A stretch of DNA of 64,000 nt from Microbacterium sp. zg-B185 (GTDB lineage: Bacteria > Actinomycetota > Actinomycetes > Actinomycetales > Microbacteriaceae). The notes beneath the pieces were generated by a model. It was not told where the DNA came from. It made no database searches and saw only the letters and a program-made list of their open reading frames with translations. Below, piece by piece: positions 1-8,741 of the stretch (position 1 is the stretch's first letter; each line of letters begins with the position of its first letter). The stretch spans positions 2,728,001 through 2,792,000 of the forward strand of contig NZ_CP126739.1 in NCBI RefSeq assembly GCF_030246885.1, in the 5' to 3' direction. The position numbers and the translations under genes were made by a program.

Positions 1-254
1 AGCGCGTCGATGGCCGCTTCGACCTGCTCCTGCGTAGCATCCGCGGGCAGCTCGACCTGGATCGAGTTCATGCCGATCGCCTCGGACTGGCGGTGCTTCA
101 TGCCCACGTACAGCTGCGAGCCGGGATCCGCTCCGACCAGCACCGTGGCGATGCCGGGGACGATCCCCCGTTCGGCCAGGGCCGCCACGCGTGCGCGCAG
201 CTCATCCTTGATGGCCGCCGCAGTGGCGACCCCGTCCAGTTTCTGTGCGGTCAT
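1..254 (-). CDS. folD: FolD, methylene-THF dehydrogenase/cyclohydrolase (N-terminal part only)
   Basis: Only the first 84 codons are in the window; the gene runs off the left edge. The protein begins [19 protein letters not shown] and continues with the FolD N-terminal features: [21 protein letters not shown], then the [10 protein letters not shown] segment that in this family carries the catalytic lysine region. FolD interconverts 5,10-methylene-THF and 10-formyl-THF in the cytosol, using NADP. It lies 94 bp downstream of glyA on the same strand. GlyA makes the methylene-THF that FolD uses, so the pair forms a one-carbon operon behind the riboswitch at 1709-1785. The ATG is at 252-254, with GGAGGCGACAACC before it. 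Confidence 0.93.
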   Translation of the reverse strand, partial: MTAQKLDGVATAAAIKDELRARVAALAERGIVPGIATVLVGADPGSQLYVGMKHRQSEAIGMNSIQVELPADATQEQVEAAIDA

Positions 255-348
255 GGTTGTCGCCTCCGGAGTTGCGCGAGCGAGGCTCGCAAAGCTTGTC
301 GTATCACTATGCCCGTAGGTATGCGCCCGGGGCAAACGCGCAGGCGAT

Positions 349-1623
349 CTACTGGACGAGTCCCGGGTACAGCGGGAACTGCGCGGTCAGCCTCGCGACG
401 CGCGCACGCAGCGCCGACACGTCGGCGTCGGGCAGCAGCGCGGAGGCGATGATGTCCGCCACCTCGGCGAACTCCGCGTCCCCGAATCCGCGCGTGGCCA
501 GGGCCGGCGTGCCGATGCGCAGGCCCGAAGTGATCATCGGCGGGCGCGGGTCGTTGGGCACGGCGTTCCGGTTGACCGTGATGTGGATCTCGTGCAGCAG
601 GTCTTCGGCCTGCTTGCCGTCGATCTGGGCGTCGCGCAGGTCCACCAGCACGAGGTGCACGTCGGTGCCGCCCGAGCGGACCGCGATGCCGGCATCCTTC
701 ACGTCCTGTTGGGACAGCCGCTCGGCGAGCATCCGGGCGCCCCGCAGGACCCGCTCCTGGCGCTCTTTGAACTCGGGGGTGGCGGCGAGCTTGAACGCCG
801 TCGCCTTGGCCGCGATGATGTGCATCAGCGGCCCGCCCTGCTGGCCGGGGAACACGGCCGTGTTGATCTTCTTGGCGATCTCGGCGTCATTGGTCAGGAT
901 GAAGCCGGACCGCGGGCCGCCGATCGTCTTGTGCACGGTCGAGGAGACCACGTGAGCGTGCGGCACCGGGCTGGGGTGCAGCCCGGCGGCGACCAGACCG
1001 GCGAAGTGCGCCATGTCCACCCACAGCAGCGCGCCGACCTCGTCGGCGATCTCGCGGAAACGGGCGAAGTCCAGCTGTCGGGGGTACGCCGACCAGCCCG
1101 CGATGATGACCTTCGGACGGAACTCGATCGCCAGGCGGCGCACCTCGTCCATGTCGACGAGCGACGTCTCCGGGTCCACGCCGTACGCGACGATGTTGAA
1201 CAGGCGGCCGGAGAAGTTGATCTTCATGCCGTGGGTGAGGTGGCCGCCCTGGTCCAGGGACAGCCCCAGCAGAGTGTCGCCGGGGCGGGCGATCGCATGC
1301 AGCACGGCCGCGTTCGCGGTGGCACCGGAGTGCGGCTGGACGTTGGCGAATGCCGCTCCGAAGAGGGACTTCGCGCGCTCGATGGCGAGCTCCTCCGCGA
1401 CGTCGACCTCTTCACAGCCGCCGTAATAGCGGCGGCCGGGGTAGCCCTCGGCGTACTTGTTGGTCAGCACCGACCCCTGGGACTGCAGCACCGAGACCGG
1501 CACGAAGTTCTCGGAGGCGATCATCTCCAGGTACCCGCGCTGCCGCTCCAGCTCGCGCTCGAGCACCTGCGCGATCTCCGGGTCGACCTCGGCCAGCGGC
1601 GCGTTGAAGTAATGGTCGGTCAT
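349..1623 (-). CDS. glyA: Serine hydroxymethyltransferase
   Basis: The 424-residue protein is the usual length for bacterial GlyA, the PLP enzyme that converts serine plus THF to glycine plus 5,10-methylene-THF. Family motifs seen include the start [49 protein letters not shown] split over residues ~30-60, [22 protein letters not shown], and [14 protein letters not shown] with the PLP lysine at about K232. The ATG at 1621-1623 was chosen because AAGGAG precedes it; the longer in-frame ORF would run into the riboswitch leader. folD follows on the same strand. Expression is probably controlled by ZTP through the leader RNA. Confidence 0.97.
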   Translation of the reverse strand: MTDHYFNAPLAEVDPEIAQVLERELERQRGYLEMIASENFVPVSVLQSQGSVLTNKYAEGYPGRRYYGGCEEVDVAEELAIERAKSLFGAAFANVQPHSGATANAAVLHAIARPGDTLLGLSLDQGGHLTHGMKINFSGRLFNIVAYGVDPETSLVDMDEVRRLAIEFRPKVIIAGWSAYPRQLDFARFREIADEVGALLWVDMAHFAGLVAAGLHPSPVPHAHVVSSTVHKTIGGPRSGFILTNDAEIAKKINTAVFPGQQGGPLMHIIAAKATAFKLAATPEFKERQERVLRGARMLAERLSQQDVKDAGIAVRSGGTDVHLVLVDLRDAQIDGKQAEDLLHEIHITVNRNAVPNDPRPPMITSGLRIGTPALATRGFGDAEFAEVADIIASALLPDADVSALRARVARLTAQFPLYPGLVQ

Positions 1624-1708
1624 GGCGTCTCCTTGACTGCGGCGCGTCCGGTTTCCGTTCGGAAAGCGGTTATTGAGTAGTCCGCGAGGCGGACGTATCG
1701 AAATACGC

Positions 1709-1785
1709 ATCGACCCAGGCGTACGGTCGAGTGCCGTGTCGGTCGCTCCCTGGTGGTTACCCACCTCAACGCCAGTCGCGACATT
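1709..1785 (-). promoter_or_regulatory. ZTP (pfl motif) riboswitch aptamer before glyA-folD
   Basis: Read on the minus strand, the glyA leader contains the conserved pieces of the pfl/ZTP aptamer in the right order: GCGACTGGCG (about 1771-1780), a GTGGGTAACCAC hairpin with GGGAGCGACC after it (about 1741-1766), a variable linker, and the 3' block CCGTACGCCTGGGTC (about 1711-1725). ZTP/ZMP accumulates when 10-formyl-THF is short, and the class commonly controls glyA, folD and purH. The aptamer is followed by two hairpins (about 1680-1694 and 1648-1669) before the glyA ribosome site. Neither has a clear U-tract, so control could be translational; that part is inference. Confidence 0.9.
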
Positions 1786-1788
1786 TCG

Positions 1789-1794
1789 AGCATA
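1789..1794 (-). promoter_or_regulatory. -10 element of the glyA-folD promoter
   Basis: TATGCT on the minus strand lies 7 nt before the first bases of the ZTP aptamer, so the transcript would start at the aptamer. No good -35 hexamer is visible, as is common for actinobacterial promoters. Confidence 0.6.
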
Positions 1795-1846
1795 ACGGAT
1801 GCCGGTCCGTGCGGTTGCGGGGCACCGCCGGTACGCTGGAGACCCG

Positions 1847-1869
1847 GTTTGTTAGGAGTCTTTACAGCC
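1847..1869. promoter_or_regulatory. Putative ROK-repressor operator before hexosaminidase-nagA
   Basis: The site contains GTTTGTTAG then AG then TTAC. It matches 16 of 23 positions of the site directly before the ROK regulator start (13312-13334). It lies 10 bp downstream of a possible -10 element (TACGCT, 1832-1837), where a bound repressor would block transcription. The link to the regulator at 12121-13311 is an inference from the shared motif and the shared amino-sugar pathway. Confidence 0.5.
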
Positions 1870-1957
1870 CGCCCGTCGGACAGGGTGCACGGTGCCGGTC
1901 ACACCGGTGCGTGCGCCGGTGGCGGGGTGCCCGGCCGCCGCCCAGAATGGAGCCACC

Positions 1958-3565
1958 GTGTCAGCACCCGCCCCCTCGTTCGGCGTCGTCCCCGCACCGC
2001 TCTCGATCGCGGCGGATGCCACCGCTGCGCCGTTCCGCATCGACGGCCGAGTCCGGATCCTCGGGGACGCGGATGCCGCCGCCGCTCTCACCGCGATCCT
2101 CACGGCCCGCACCGGCGTCACCGTGGACGCGCCCACCCCCTCCGCTGCCGAGAGTGCAGCCTCCGCTCCCGAGAGTGCCTCCTCCGCTCCGGAGAGTGCA
2201 CCCCCGGCTCCCGACAGTGCCTCCACGCCCCGCGCGAGCGGCCCCGCCGTCGAGCTGCGCATCGAGCCCGGCGCGCCCGCCGAGTCGTATCGGCTCACCG
2301 CGGAGGCGGCATCCGTCATGGTCACCGGCGCGGACGCGGCCGGACTGTTCTACGGCGTGCAGACGCTGGGGCAGCTGATCGTCCGGGACCGCTCCGGCTT
2401 CGCCGTGCCGGCCGTGCGGATCGCCGACCGGCCCCGCTTCGGGTATCGCGGAGTCATGCTCGATGTGGCGCGGCACTTCTTCGGCGTCGAGACCGTCAAG
2501 GCGTACATCGATCGGGCCGCCGCGCTGAAATTCAACGCGCTGCACCTGCATCTCACCGACGATCAGGGCTGGCGCATCCACTTGGACTCGCGGCCGAGGC
2601 TGACCGAGTTCGCCGCCGGGACTGCGGTGGGCGGCGACGTCGGCGGCTTCTATTCGACGGCGGACTACCGCGAGATCGTTCGGTACGCGGCATCCCGGCA
2701 CATGATCGTGGTCCCTGAGGTCGACCTGCCCGGTCACACGCACGCCGTCGGGCTGGCCTACCCGGACCTGGTCGAGCCGCCCGACCCGGACCATCCCCCC
2801 GGCCACGAGGACGCGCCGCCGCCGGCAGCGGTCCCCTACACCGGCACGGACGTCGGATTCTCATCGCTGAAGATCCGCGACGAGGCCACCTACGACTTCG
2901 TCGCCGACGTGGTGGGAGAGCTGGCCGCGATGACCCCCGGGCCGTATCTGCACATCGGCGGAGACGAGGCACTGCGCACCGATCCGGGTGACTTCGGGCT
3001 GTTCATGGCACGCGCCACCGGCATCGTCGCGGATCTGGGCAAGATTCCGGTGACCTGGCACGAGGCCGGTGCGGCGGGCGGCATCGACCCGAGCACCGTC
3101 GGCCAGTACTGGGGGTTCACGACCCCCGCCGACGGGATGGCCGACGCGGCGCGCGCCTTCGCCCGCGATGCCGCCGGTGTCATCCTCTCCCCCGCCGATG
3201 CCGTGTACCTGGACATGAAGGACGACCCGGCCAGCCCGCTGGGGCTCATCTGGGCAAACGGCCCGACCAGCGTCGAGCGCGCCTATTCGTGGGAGCCGAC
3301 CTCGATCATCGCCGGCGTGGGCGAGGACGACATCGTCGGCGTGGAGGCGCCGATGTGGACCGAGACGATCCGGACGCTGGAGGACATCGATCGGATGGCC
3401 TTCCCGCGGATCGCCGCTGCGGCCGAGGTGGCCTGGTCCGCACAGAACGGCGAGCTACGCACGTGGGAGTCGTTCCGATCGCGCGTGGGCACGCTCGGAC
3501 CGCTGTGGACGAGCCTGGGCATCCGCTTCCATCCCTCCGGCGAGATCCCGTGGAGCACCGATTGA
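1958..3565 (+). CDS. Beta-N-acetylhexosaminidase, GH20 family
   Basis: This 535-residue glycoside hydrolase removes terminal GlcNAc residues from chitin- or glycan-derived oligosaccharides. An N-terminal GH20b-like domain (about residues 8-150) carries PAPLSIAADATAAPFRID. The GH20 barrel follows with RFGYRGVMLDVARHFF, KFNALHLHLTDDQGWR, PEVDLPGH, and the catalytic Asp-Glu pair in YLHIGGDEA at D336-E337. The start is GTG at 1958 with GGAG six bases before it. No signal peptide is seen, so it probably works on imported oligosaccharides in the cytosol. Residues ~62-89 are a four-fold 7-residue repeat (ESASSAP-type) that interrupts the N-terminal domain. It shares a TTGA overlap with nagA. Confidence 0.93.
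   Translation: MSAPAPSFGVVPAPLSIAADATAAPFRIDGRVRILGDADAAAALTAILTARTGVTVDAPTPSAAESAASAPESASSAPESAPPAPDSASTPRASGPAVELRIEPGAPAESYRLTAEAASVMVTGADAAGLFYGVQTLGQLIVRDRSGFAVPAVRIADRPRFGYRGVMLDVARHFFGVETVKAYIDRAAALKFNALHLHLTDDQGWRIHLDSRPRLTEFAAGTAVGGDVGGFYSTADYREIVRYAASRHMIVVPEVDLPGHTHAVGLAYPDLVEPPDPDHPPGHEDAPPPAAVPYTGTDVGFSSLKIRDEATYDFVADVVGELAAMTPGPYLHIGGDEALRTDPGDFGLFMARATGIVADLGKIPVTWHEAGAAGGIDPSTVGQYWGFTTPADGMADAARAFARDAAGVILSPADAVYLDMKDDPASPLGLIWANGPTSVERAYSWEPTSIIAGVGEDDIVGVEAPMWTETIRTLEDIDRMAFPRIAAAAEVAWSAQNGELRTWESFRSRVGTLGPLWTSLGIRFHPSGEIPWSTD
2141..2224 (+). repeat. Four 21-bp in-frame repeats inside the GH20 gene
   Basis: Four consecutive 21-bp units of the type TCCGCTCCCGAGAGTGC plus 4 bases, at 2141, 2162, 2183 and 2204, encode SAPESAP-like heptads. 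The GAGAGTGC core and its flanks match the 22-bp intergenic repeat array at 38551-38682. The period here is 21, which keeps the reading frame. Confidence 0.85.
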
Positions 3566-4719
3566 GCACGCTCATCCACTCCGTCCGGCTGGTGGATGCC
3601 GGGCGCATCGTGGAGTCCGGATGGGTGCGCTTCGAGGCGGACCGGGTGATCGCCCGCGGCGCCGGCGACGAATGGCGCAGCTTCGCCGAGCCGGGCGATG
3701 TCGTCTGCGACGGGGAGCGCGCCGCGGGAGCCGGCGCGACGCTGACCCCGGGTTTCATCGACATCCACGGCCACGGCGGCGCCGGCGAGTCCTACGACGA
3801 CGGGCCGGACGGCATCCGGGCCGCGCGAGCGCTGCACCGCGCGCACGGCACCACCCGCGCGGTGATCTCGCTGGTGACCGCCCCGCCCGAGACGTTGCAG
3901 CGGCGGGCGGCGATGGTCGCGGACCTGATGCAGACGGATGCGGACATCCTCGGCTCGCACCTCGAGGGCCCCTTCCTGTCCGCCGGATACCGGGGCGCCC
4001 ACGAGGGCACGCTGCTGCGCCCGCCGGATGCGGACACCGTGACGGGCCTGCTGTCGGCGGGCCGGGGCACGATCCGGCAGGTGACCATCGCCCCCGACCT
4101 GCCCGGCGCACTCGATGCGATCCGGATGGTGGTCGACGCTGGCGCGGTAGCGGCCGTCGGACACACCGGCGCGGACTTCGATCTGGCGCGCGCGGCGTTC
4201 GACGCCGGTGCGACGATCCTCACCCACGCTTTCAACGCGATGCCGCCCCTGCATCACCGTGATCCGGGTCCGGTCGCCGCCGCGGCAGCCGACCCCAGGG
4301 TGACGCTCGAGGTGATCGCAGACGGTGTGCATCTGCACCCCGCGCTGGTGCGCATCGCCTTCGCCCTCGCCCCCGGGCGGGTCGCGCTGGTCACCGATGC
4401 GATGGCGGCCGCGGGCAGCGGCGATGGACGCTACACGCTTGGATCGCTCGGAGTCGACGTCGCGGGCGGCATCGCCCGGCTCTCCGGCGGCGGAGCGATC
4501 GCCGGTTCGACGTTGACGCAGGATGCCGCGCTGCGCTGCGCCGTGGCCGCCGGGGTTCCGCTGGCCGAGGCGGTGGCGGCCCTCACCGCAGTGCCCGCGC
4601 GGGCCGTCGGCCGCGCCCACCACCTCGGATCGCTGCGCGCCGGCATGACGGCCGATGCGGTCCTGCTCTCGCGAGCGCTCGAGACGGTCGCGGTGTGGAC
4701 GGGCGGCATCCGGGACTGA
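3562..4719 (+). CDS. nagA: N-acetylglucosamine-6-phosphate deacetylase
   Basis: The 385-residue cytosolic enzyme removes acetate from GlcNAc-6-P, giving GlcN-6-P for NagB. Family motifs: metal-site HGHGG (H69, H71), SHLEGPFLS with E135, VGHTGADF with H201, THAFNAMPPLHHRDPG, and LVTDAMAAAGSGDG with the catalytic D279. The start is TTG at 3562, which overlaps the TGA of the hexosaminidase (TTGA) and has GGAG six bases upstream; GTG at 3550 is a less likely alternative. Together with the hexosaminidase it forms a two-gene operon for GlcNAc release and deacetylation, complementing nagK and nagB on the opposite strand. Confidence 0.95.
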   Translation: MSTLIHSVRLVDAGRIVESGWVRFEADRVIARGAGDEWRSFAEPGDVVCDGERAAGAGATLTPGFIDIHGHGGAGESYDDGPDGIRAARALHRAHGTTRAVISLVTAPPETLQRRAAMVADLMQTDADILGSHLEGPFLSAGYRGAHEGTLLRPPDADTVTGLLSAGRGTIRQVTIAPDLPGALDAIRMVVDAGAVAAVGHTGADFDLARAAFDAGATILTHAFNAMPPLHHRDPGPVAAAAADPRVTLEVIADGVHLHPALVRIAFALAPGRVALVTDAMAAAGSGDGRYTLGSLGVDVAGGIARLSGGGAIAGSTLTQDAALRCAVAAGVPLAEAVAALTAVPARAVGRAHHLGSLRAGMTADAVLLSRALETVAVWTGGIRD

Positions 4720-4749
4720 GGAGCCCGCGGGGCGGTGCACGGCCCGCCG

Positions 4750-4755
4750 TAGAAT
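4750..4755 (+). promoter_or_regulatory. Leaderless-type -10 element for the YrdB gene
   Basis: TAGAAT ends exactly 6 bases before the ATG at 4762, the spacing expected when transcription starts at the first base of the start codon. The gene has no convincing ribosome-binding site. Confidence 0.6.
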
Positions 4756-4761
4756 GGACGC

Positions 4762-5148
4762 ATGTCCGACAGTCCCCGCGTGCGGCCGGCCGCTCCCCGC
4801 GAGCCAGGCACTCGCGCCCCCCTCTCCGCGATCGACGTGCTGGCGCTCCTCTGCGAGCTGTTCGCCTTCATCAGCCTCGCGATCTGGGGCTTCGCCGCAT
4901 GGCAGTTCCCGTGGAACATCGTCATCGGAATCGGCGCGCCCGTGCTGGCCATCCTGACCTGGGCGCTGTTCGTCTCCCCCCGCGCGGTGTTCGAGGTGCA
5001 CCCGTTCGTCCGCGCCGTGGTCGAGCTCCTGGTCTACGTGTCCGCGACGCTGGCCTGGTGGAGTCTGGGCCTGACGTGGGTCGGGCTGGTCTTCGGCGTG
5101 GTCGCGGTGACCGCCGGCGTCCTGGCCGGGCGGCGACGACTCGCGTGA
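4762..5148 (+). CDS. YrdB/DUF2568 family membrane protein
   Basis: A 128-residue protein with four predicted membrane segments (about residues 25-45, 50-68, 75-95 and 100-120). It carries the DUF2568 pattern: LALLCELFAFISLAIWGF, then FPWNIVIGIGAPVLAILTWA, then FVRAVVELLVY. Family function is unknown. It has its own leaderless-looking promoter and its TGA overlaps the GTG of the FAD oxidase gene (GTGA), so the two are translationally coupled. Confidence 0.85.
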   Translation: MSDSPRVRPAAPREPGTRAPLSAIDVLALLCELFAFISLAIWGFAAWQFPWNIVIGIGAPVLAILTWALFVSPRAVFEVHPFVRAVVELLVYVSATLAWWSLGLTWVGLVFGVVAVTAGVLAGRRRLA

Positions 5149-6536
5149 GCGCCGAGCCCGACGTCGTCGGTCTGCTGCGCGCGGCTCTCGGTGACCGGGT
5201 CGACACGTCGGAGGCGGCACGGGAAGGGGCACGCGCCGACAAGTCCGGCCACGCGGCATCCGGAGCCCCGCTCGCGGTCGTGCACGCGCACTCGGTCGCC
5301 GACGTACAGGCGACCCTGCGGATCGCGACCGCGACCCGCACGCCGGTCGTCCCGCGCGGCGCCGGAACCGGGCTGGCCGGCGCCGCGAATGCGGGTGCCG
5401 GTGAGATCGCACTGTCCCTGCGCGGCATGGACCGCATCCTCGAGGTACGCCCGGACGACCTGCTCGCGGTCGTCGAGCCGGGCATCCTGAACGCCGACCT
5501 GAACGCCGTCCTCGCCGAGCACGGCCTGTGGTGGGCGCCGGACCCGGCCAGCCGCGCGATCTCGACCGTCGGCGGGAACATCGCCACCGGCGCGGGCGGG
5601 CTGCTGTGCGCGAAATACGGCGTGGTCCGCGATGCCGTGCTCGGCGTGGATCTGGTGCTGGCCGACGGGCGGCTGCTGAAGCTCGGCCATCGCACCGTCA
5701 AGGGTGTGACCGGCCTGGATCTGACCTCGCTCGTCATCGGATCCGAAGGCACCCTCGGGGTCGTCGTCGGCGCGACGCTGAAGCTGCGCCGGCTCGTTCC
5801 CGGTGAGGTGTGCACGCTCGCCGCGACCTTCGGGAGTGTCCGGGCAGCGGCCGAAGCGTCTGCCGCGGTGACCGCCTCCGGTGTTCAGCCGGCGATCATG
5901 GAACTGATGGATGCCGCGTCCCTCGCGGCGGTCCACGCCCTGCTCCGGTTGGATCCGCCGACGCCCGGCGCCGCTCAGCTGACCATCCAGACCGATGGGC
6001 CTGCGGCCGTCGCCGAGTGCGACGCGATCGCCGCGGTGCTGCGGGCGGCCGGCGGAACGGTGATCGTCTCGCGCGACCGGGAGGAGGGCGAGCGTCTGCT
6101 CACGATCCGTCGCTCGATGCACCCCGCCATGGAGACGCTCGGCACCGCCCTGATCGAGGACATCTCGGTCCCCCGCAGCGCGCTGCCGGCGATGTTCGAC
6201 GAGATCGCCCGCGTGGAGCGGGAGCACGGTGTCGCCATCCCGACCGTCGCGCACGCGGGGGACGGAAACCTGCACCCGAACTTCGTGTTCGCGGCGCAGC
6301 CCGATGCCGCCGGCATCGTCGAGGTGCCGGCGTTCATCTGGGATGCCGCGGACGACCTGTTCCGCGCCGCTCTCCGCCTGGGTGGCACGCTGACCGGCGA
6401 GCACGGCGTGGGTGTGCTCAAGAGCCGATGGCTGGCCGATGAGCTGGGCGCGGACCAGTGGGATTTGCAGCGTCGGATCACACGCGCATTCGACCCGCTC
6501 GGCATTTTGAATCCCGGGAAGGTGTTCGCGCCGTGA
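5145..6536 (+). CDS. FAD-linked oxidase, GlcD/D-lactate dehydrogenase type
   Basis: 463 residues, normal for the FAD-binding PCMH plus FAD-oxidase C-terminal domain family (glycolate oxidase GlcD, D-lactate or D-2-hydroxyacid dehydrogenases). PCMH-domain motifs: VVPRGAGTGLAGAANAG, STVGGNIATGAGGLLCAKYG, and VTGLDLTSLVIGSEGTLGV. C-terminal motifs: HAGDGNLHPNFVF and GEHGVGVLKSRWL. The reaction is oxidation of a 2-hydroxyacid; the exact substrate cannot be told from sequence. No GlcE or GlcF partner lies nearby, so it may act alone. GTG at 5145 overlaps the stop of the YrdB gene, and its own stop overlaps the Nudix start. Confidence 0.88.
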   Translation: MSAEPDVVGLLRAALGDRVDTSEAAREGARADKSGHAASGAPLAVVHAHSVADVQATLRIATATRTPVVPRGAGTGLAGAANAGAGEIALSLRGMDRILEVRPDDLLAVVEPGILNADLNAVLAEHGLWWAPDPASRAISTVGGNIATGAGGLLCAKYGVVRDAVLGVDLVLADGRLLKLGHRTVKGVTGLDLTSLVIGSEGTLGVVVGATLKLRRLVPGEVCTLAATFGSVRAAAEASAAVTASGVQPAIMELMDAASLAAVHALLRLDPPTPGAAQLTIQTDGPAAVAECDAIAAVLRAAGGTVIVSRDREEGERLLTIRRSMHPAMETLGTALIEDISVPRSALPAMFDEIARVEREHGVAIPTVAHAGDGNLHPNFVFAAQPDAAGIVEVPAFIWDAADDLFRAALRLGGTLTGEHGVGVLKSRWLADELGADQWDLQRRITRAFDPLGILNPGKVFAP

Positions 6537-6934
6537 CGGCTCCGCTCATCTTCGTCAGCGCCGCCGTGATCACGGATGCCGCCGGGCGGGTGCTGGTCGT
6601 GCGCAAGCAGGGGACCTCGGTCTTCATGCAGCCCGGCGGCAAGCCCGAACACGGCGAGAGCGCCGCCGAGGCGCTCTCGCGGGAGCTGCACGAGGAGGTC
6701 GGGCTGGTGGTGGCCCCCGACGACCTGGAACCGCTCGGGACGTTCGAGGCCGACGCCGCCAACGAGCCCGGACACCGGGTCGTCGCCGCGGCATTCCGCA
6801 CGACGGCCGAGCCGGCCGAGCTGTCGGCGCGGGCTGAGATCGCCGAACTGCGGTGGATCACACCGGGCGACGTCGCGGCGATGGAACTGGCCCCGCTGAG
6901 TCTGGATCACCTGCTCGCCCTCGCCTGGGGCTGA
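6533..6934 (+). CDS. Nudix hydrolase
   Basis: 133 residues. The Nudix box is complete: GGKPEHGESAAEALSRELHEEVGL contains the GX5EX7REUXEEXGU pattern at about residues 38-60. Nudix enzymes hydrolyse nucleoside diphosphates linked to another group; the substrate here is unknown. The GTG start overlaps the TGA of the FAD oxidase (GTGA), with GGAAGG upstream, so the two genes are coupled. The gene converges on nagB with 41 bp between them and no strong terminator hairpin. Confidence 0.92.
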   Translation: MTAPLIFVSAAVITDAAGRVLVVRKQGTSVFMQPGGKPEHGESAAEALSRELHEEVGLVVAPDDLEPLGTFEADAANEPGHRVVAAAFRTTAEPAELSARAEIAELRWITPGDVAAMELAPLSLDHLLALAWG

Positions 6935-6975
6935 CGGCCTCGGCCGGCGGTCGCTGCCGCTGACCTTCTCCTGCC

Positions 6976-7755
6976 CTAGAGCCCTTGCCAGGCGGGCTTG
7001 TTCGCGAAGGCATACCGGTAGTAGTCCGCGAAGCGCAGGTGCGATGCCGCCGCATCGTCCACCACGACGGTGGCGTGCGGGTGCAGCTGGATCGCCGAAC
7101 CGGGCAGCGACGCCGTGATCGGACCCTCGACGGCGCCCGCGACGGCGGCGGCCTTGCCTTCACCGAACGCCAGCAGCACCAGATGCCGGGCGCGCAGGAT
7201 CGTGCCGAGACCCTGCGTGATGCAGTGGCGCGGAACGTCGTGGATCGAGTCGAAGAAGCGCGCGTTGTCTTCCCGCGTCTGTCGGGTGAGGGTCTTGACC
7301 CGGGTGAGCGAGGCGAACGAGGAACCGGGTTCGTTGAAGCCGATATGGCCGTCCGTGCCGATTCCGAGCAGTTGCAGGTCGACACCCCCGGCGTCCACGA
7401 GCGCACGCTCGTAATCCTCTCCGGCGTGCGCGATGCCCTCGCCCGCGCCGTCCGGCACCCGCACGTGCGCAGCGTCCAGCCCCAGCGGCCGGACCACCTC
7501 CCGAAGCAGGACCGACCGGTAGCTCTGCGGGTGATCCGGGGCCAGTCCGACGTATTCGTCCAGGGCGAACCCGCGGACCCGGGACACGTCCACCCCGGCG
7601 AGCCGGGAGGGCAGCGCCCCGTAGACCACGAGCGGCGTCGACCCGGTCGCGAGCCCGAGCACGGTGTGCGGGTCCCGCCGGATCAGCCGGGCGATCTCCT
7701 CGGCGACGATGCCGCCCGCGGTGGCGGCATCCGGAACGATCACGACCTCAGCCAT
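6976..7755 (-). CDS. nagB: Glucosamine-6-phosphate deaminase
   Basis: 259 residues, the normal NagB length. It converts GlcN-6-P to fructose-6-P plus ammonia. Motifs: LGLATGSTPL (phosphate loop, ~33-42), FALDEYVGL with catalytic D66-E67, GIGTDGHIGFNEPG with H137 and E142, and a C-terminal HPHATVVVDDAAASHL. The ATG is at 7753-7755 behind GGGAGG. It overlaps the end of the upstream ROK kinase by 8 bp, so it is the last gene of the amino-sugar uptake operon and completes entry of GlcNAc into glycolysis. Confidence 0.95.
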   Translation of the reverse strand: MAEVVIVPDAATAGGIVAEEIARLIRRDPHTVLGLATGSTPLVVYGALPSRLAGVDVSRVRGFALDEYVGLAPDHPQSYRSVLLREVVRPLGLDAAHVRVPDGAGEGIAHAGEDYERALVDAGGVDLQLLGIGTDGHIGFNEPGSSFASLTRVKTLTRQTREDNARFFDSIHDVPRHCITQGLGTILRARHLVLLAFGEGKAAAVAGAVEGPITASLPGSAIQLHPHATVVVDDAAASHLRFADYYRYAFANKPAWQGL

Positions 7756-8698
7756 ACGCCTGTCTCCCCTCCCGCGAGCCGCGCGGCGCCCCAACCAGGG
7801 CGGCGCCCAGAGCCGCAGCCGGCGAGCCGGTGGGCAGCAGCTCGATCCGCTGCTCGAGCCGCAGCGAGCGCATGAACGGCGACGCCTCGGCGCTGGCCGC
7901 CAGTTCCCCCGCCACATCCGCGAGAAGCCGCCCACCCAGCCCCGAGACGCCTCCGCCGATCACGACCAGGTCCACATCCGCAGTGAGGACCAGGACCCGA
8001 ACGGCCGCAGCGACACCGCACGCGAGTCCCGCCCGCAACTGCTGTGCGACCGGGTCGCCGGCCTCGGCGGCGTCGAAGACGTCGCGGACCGGAAGCACCG
8101 CCGGTCGTCCCCACCGTTTTGCGATGGCACCGCCGCCGGCCAGCGCCTCGATGCAGCCGCGCTGGCCGCAGCGGCACAGCGGCCCGCGCGGGTCTATCGA
8201 GATGTGCCCGACCTCTCCGGCCGTTCCCCGTCCTCCCCGCCACAGTTCCCCGTCGGCGACGATGCCTGCGGCGACCCCGGTGCCCAGATTGAGGTACGCC
8301 ATCGACCCCGGCGAGCCGGCCGCGGACCCCCTCCGGCTCGTGTGCAGGGCGTGCGCGCCGAACGCGGCCGCCTTCACGTCGTTCTCGACGCGCACCGGCA
8401 CCCCGAGCTGCCGCCCGACGGCCGCGACCAGGTCCAGCTCCTGGACGCCCAGGTTGACGGCGTGGACCACCCGCGTGGTTCCCGGCTCGACCTGCCCCGG
8501 GATGCCGATTCCCACCGACTCGATCGGCCCGCTCGCGGCGGTTTCCGCGGCGAGGGTGCGCACGGCGTGCAGCAGAGTCCGGATCACGGCATCCGGTCCC
8601 CATCCCGTCGGCAGCCGCAGGCGGCTGACGATCGCGCCCGTCGCATCGACGGCGACGGCATCGGTCTTGGTCCCGCCGATGTCCAGCCCGATCCTCAT
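7748..8698 (-). CDS. ROK-family sugar kinase, probably N-acetylglucosamine kinase
   Basis: 316 residues. The N-terminal ATP-phosphate motif LDIGGTKTD (5-13), the catalytic END at 105-107, and the ROK zinc cluster H165/C175/C177/C182 (GHISIDPRGPLCRCGQRGC) are all present, so this is an active-looking kinase and not a repressor (no helix-turn-helix). Substrate is assigned from context: it sits between the sugar permeases and nagB, so GlcNAc or glucosamine is the likely acceptor. The start ATG (8696-8698) lies 43 bp after the permease stop. Confidence 0.88.
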   Translation of the reverse strand: MRIGLDIGGTKTDAVAVDATGAIVSRLRLPTGWGPDAVIRTLLHAVRTLAAETAASGPIESVGIGIPGQVEPGTTRVVHAVNLGVQELDLVAAVGRQLGVPVRVENDVKAAAFGAHALHTSRRGSAAGSPGSMAYLNLGTGVAAGIVADGELWRGGRGTAGEVGHISIDPRGPLCRCGQRGCIEALAGGGAIAKRWGRPAVLPVRDVFDAAEAGDPVAQQLRAGLACGVAAAVRVLVLTADVDLVVIGGGVSGLGGRLLADVAGELAASAEASPFMRSLRLEQRIELLPTGSPAAALGAALVGAPRGSREGRQAYG

Positions 8699-8741
8699 CG
8701 GCCGTCCCCCGTTCCGGGGCCGGCGCTCTGCGACACGCTCA

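Noticed and set aside
3283..5412. A 709-codon minus-strand ORF opposite nagA, the YrdB gene and the FAD oxidase
   Set aside because: It is a frame shadow in GC-rich DNA: Arg/Gly/His-rich composition, no family motif, and strong motifs in the plus-strand genes. The long antisense ORF opposite icd (15911-17920) was rejected for the same reason.
6935..6975. Terminator between the Nudix gene and nagB
   Set aside because: Only weak GC pairing; no stem longer than about 5 bp.
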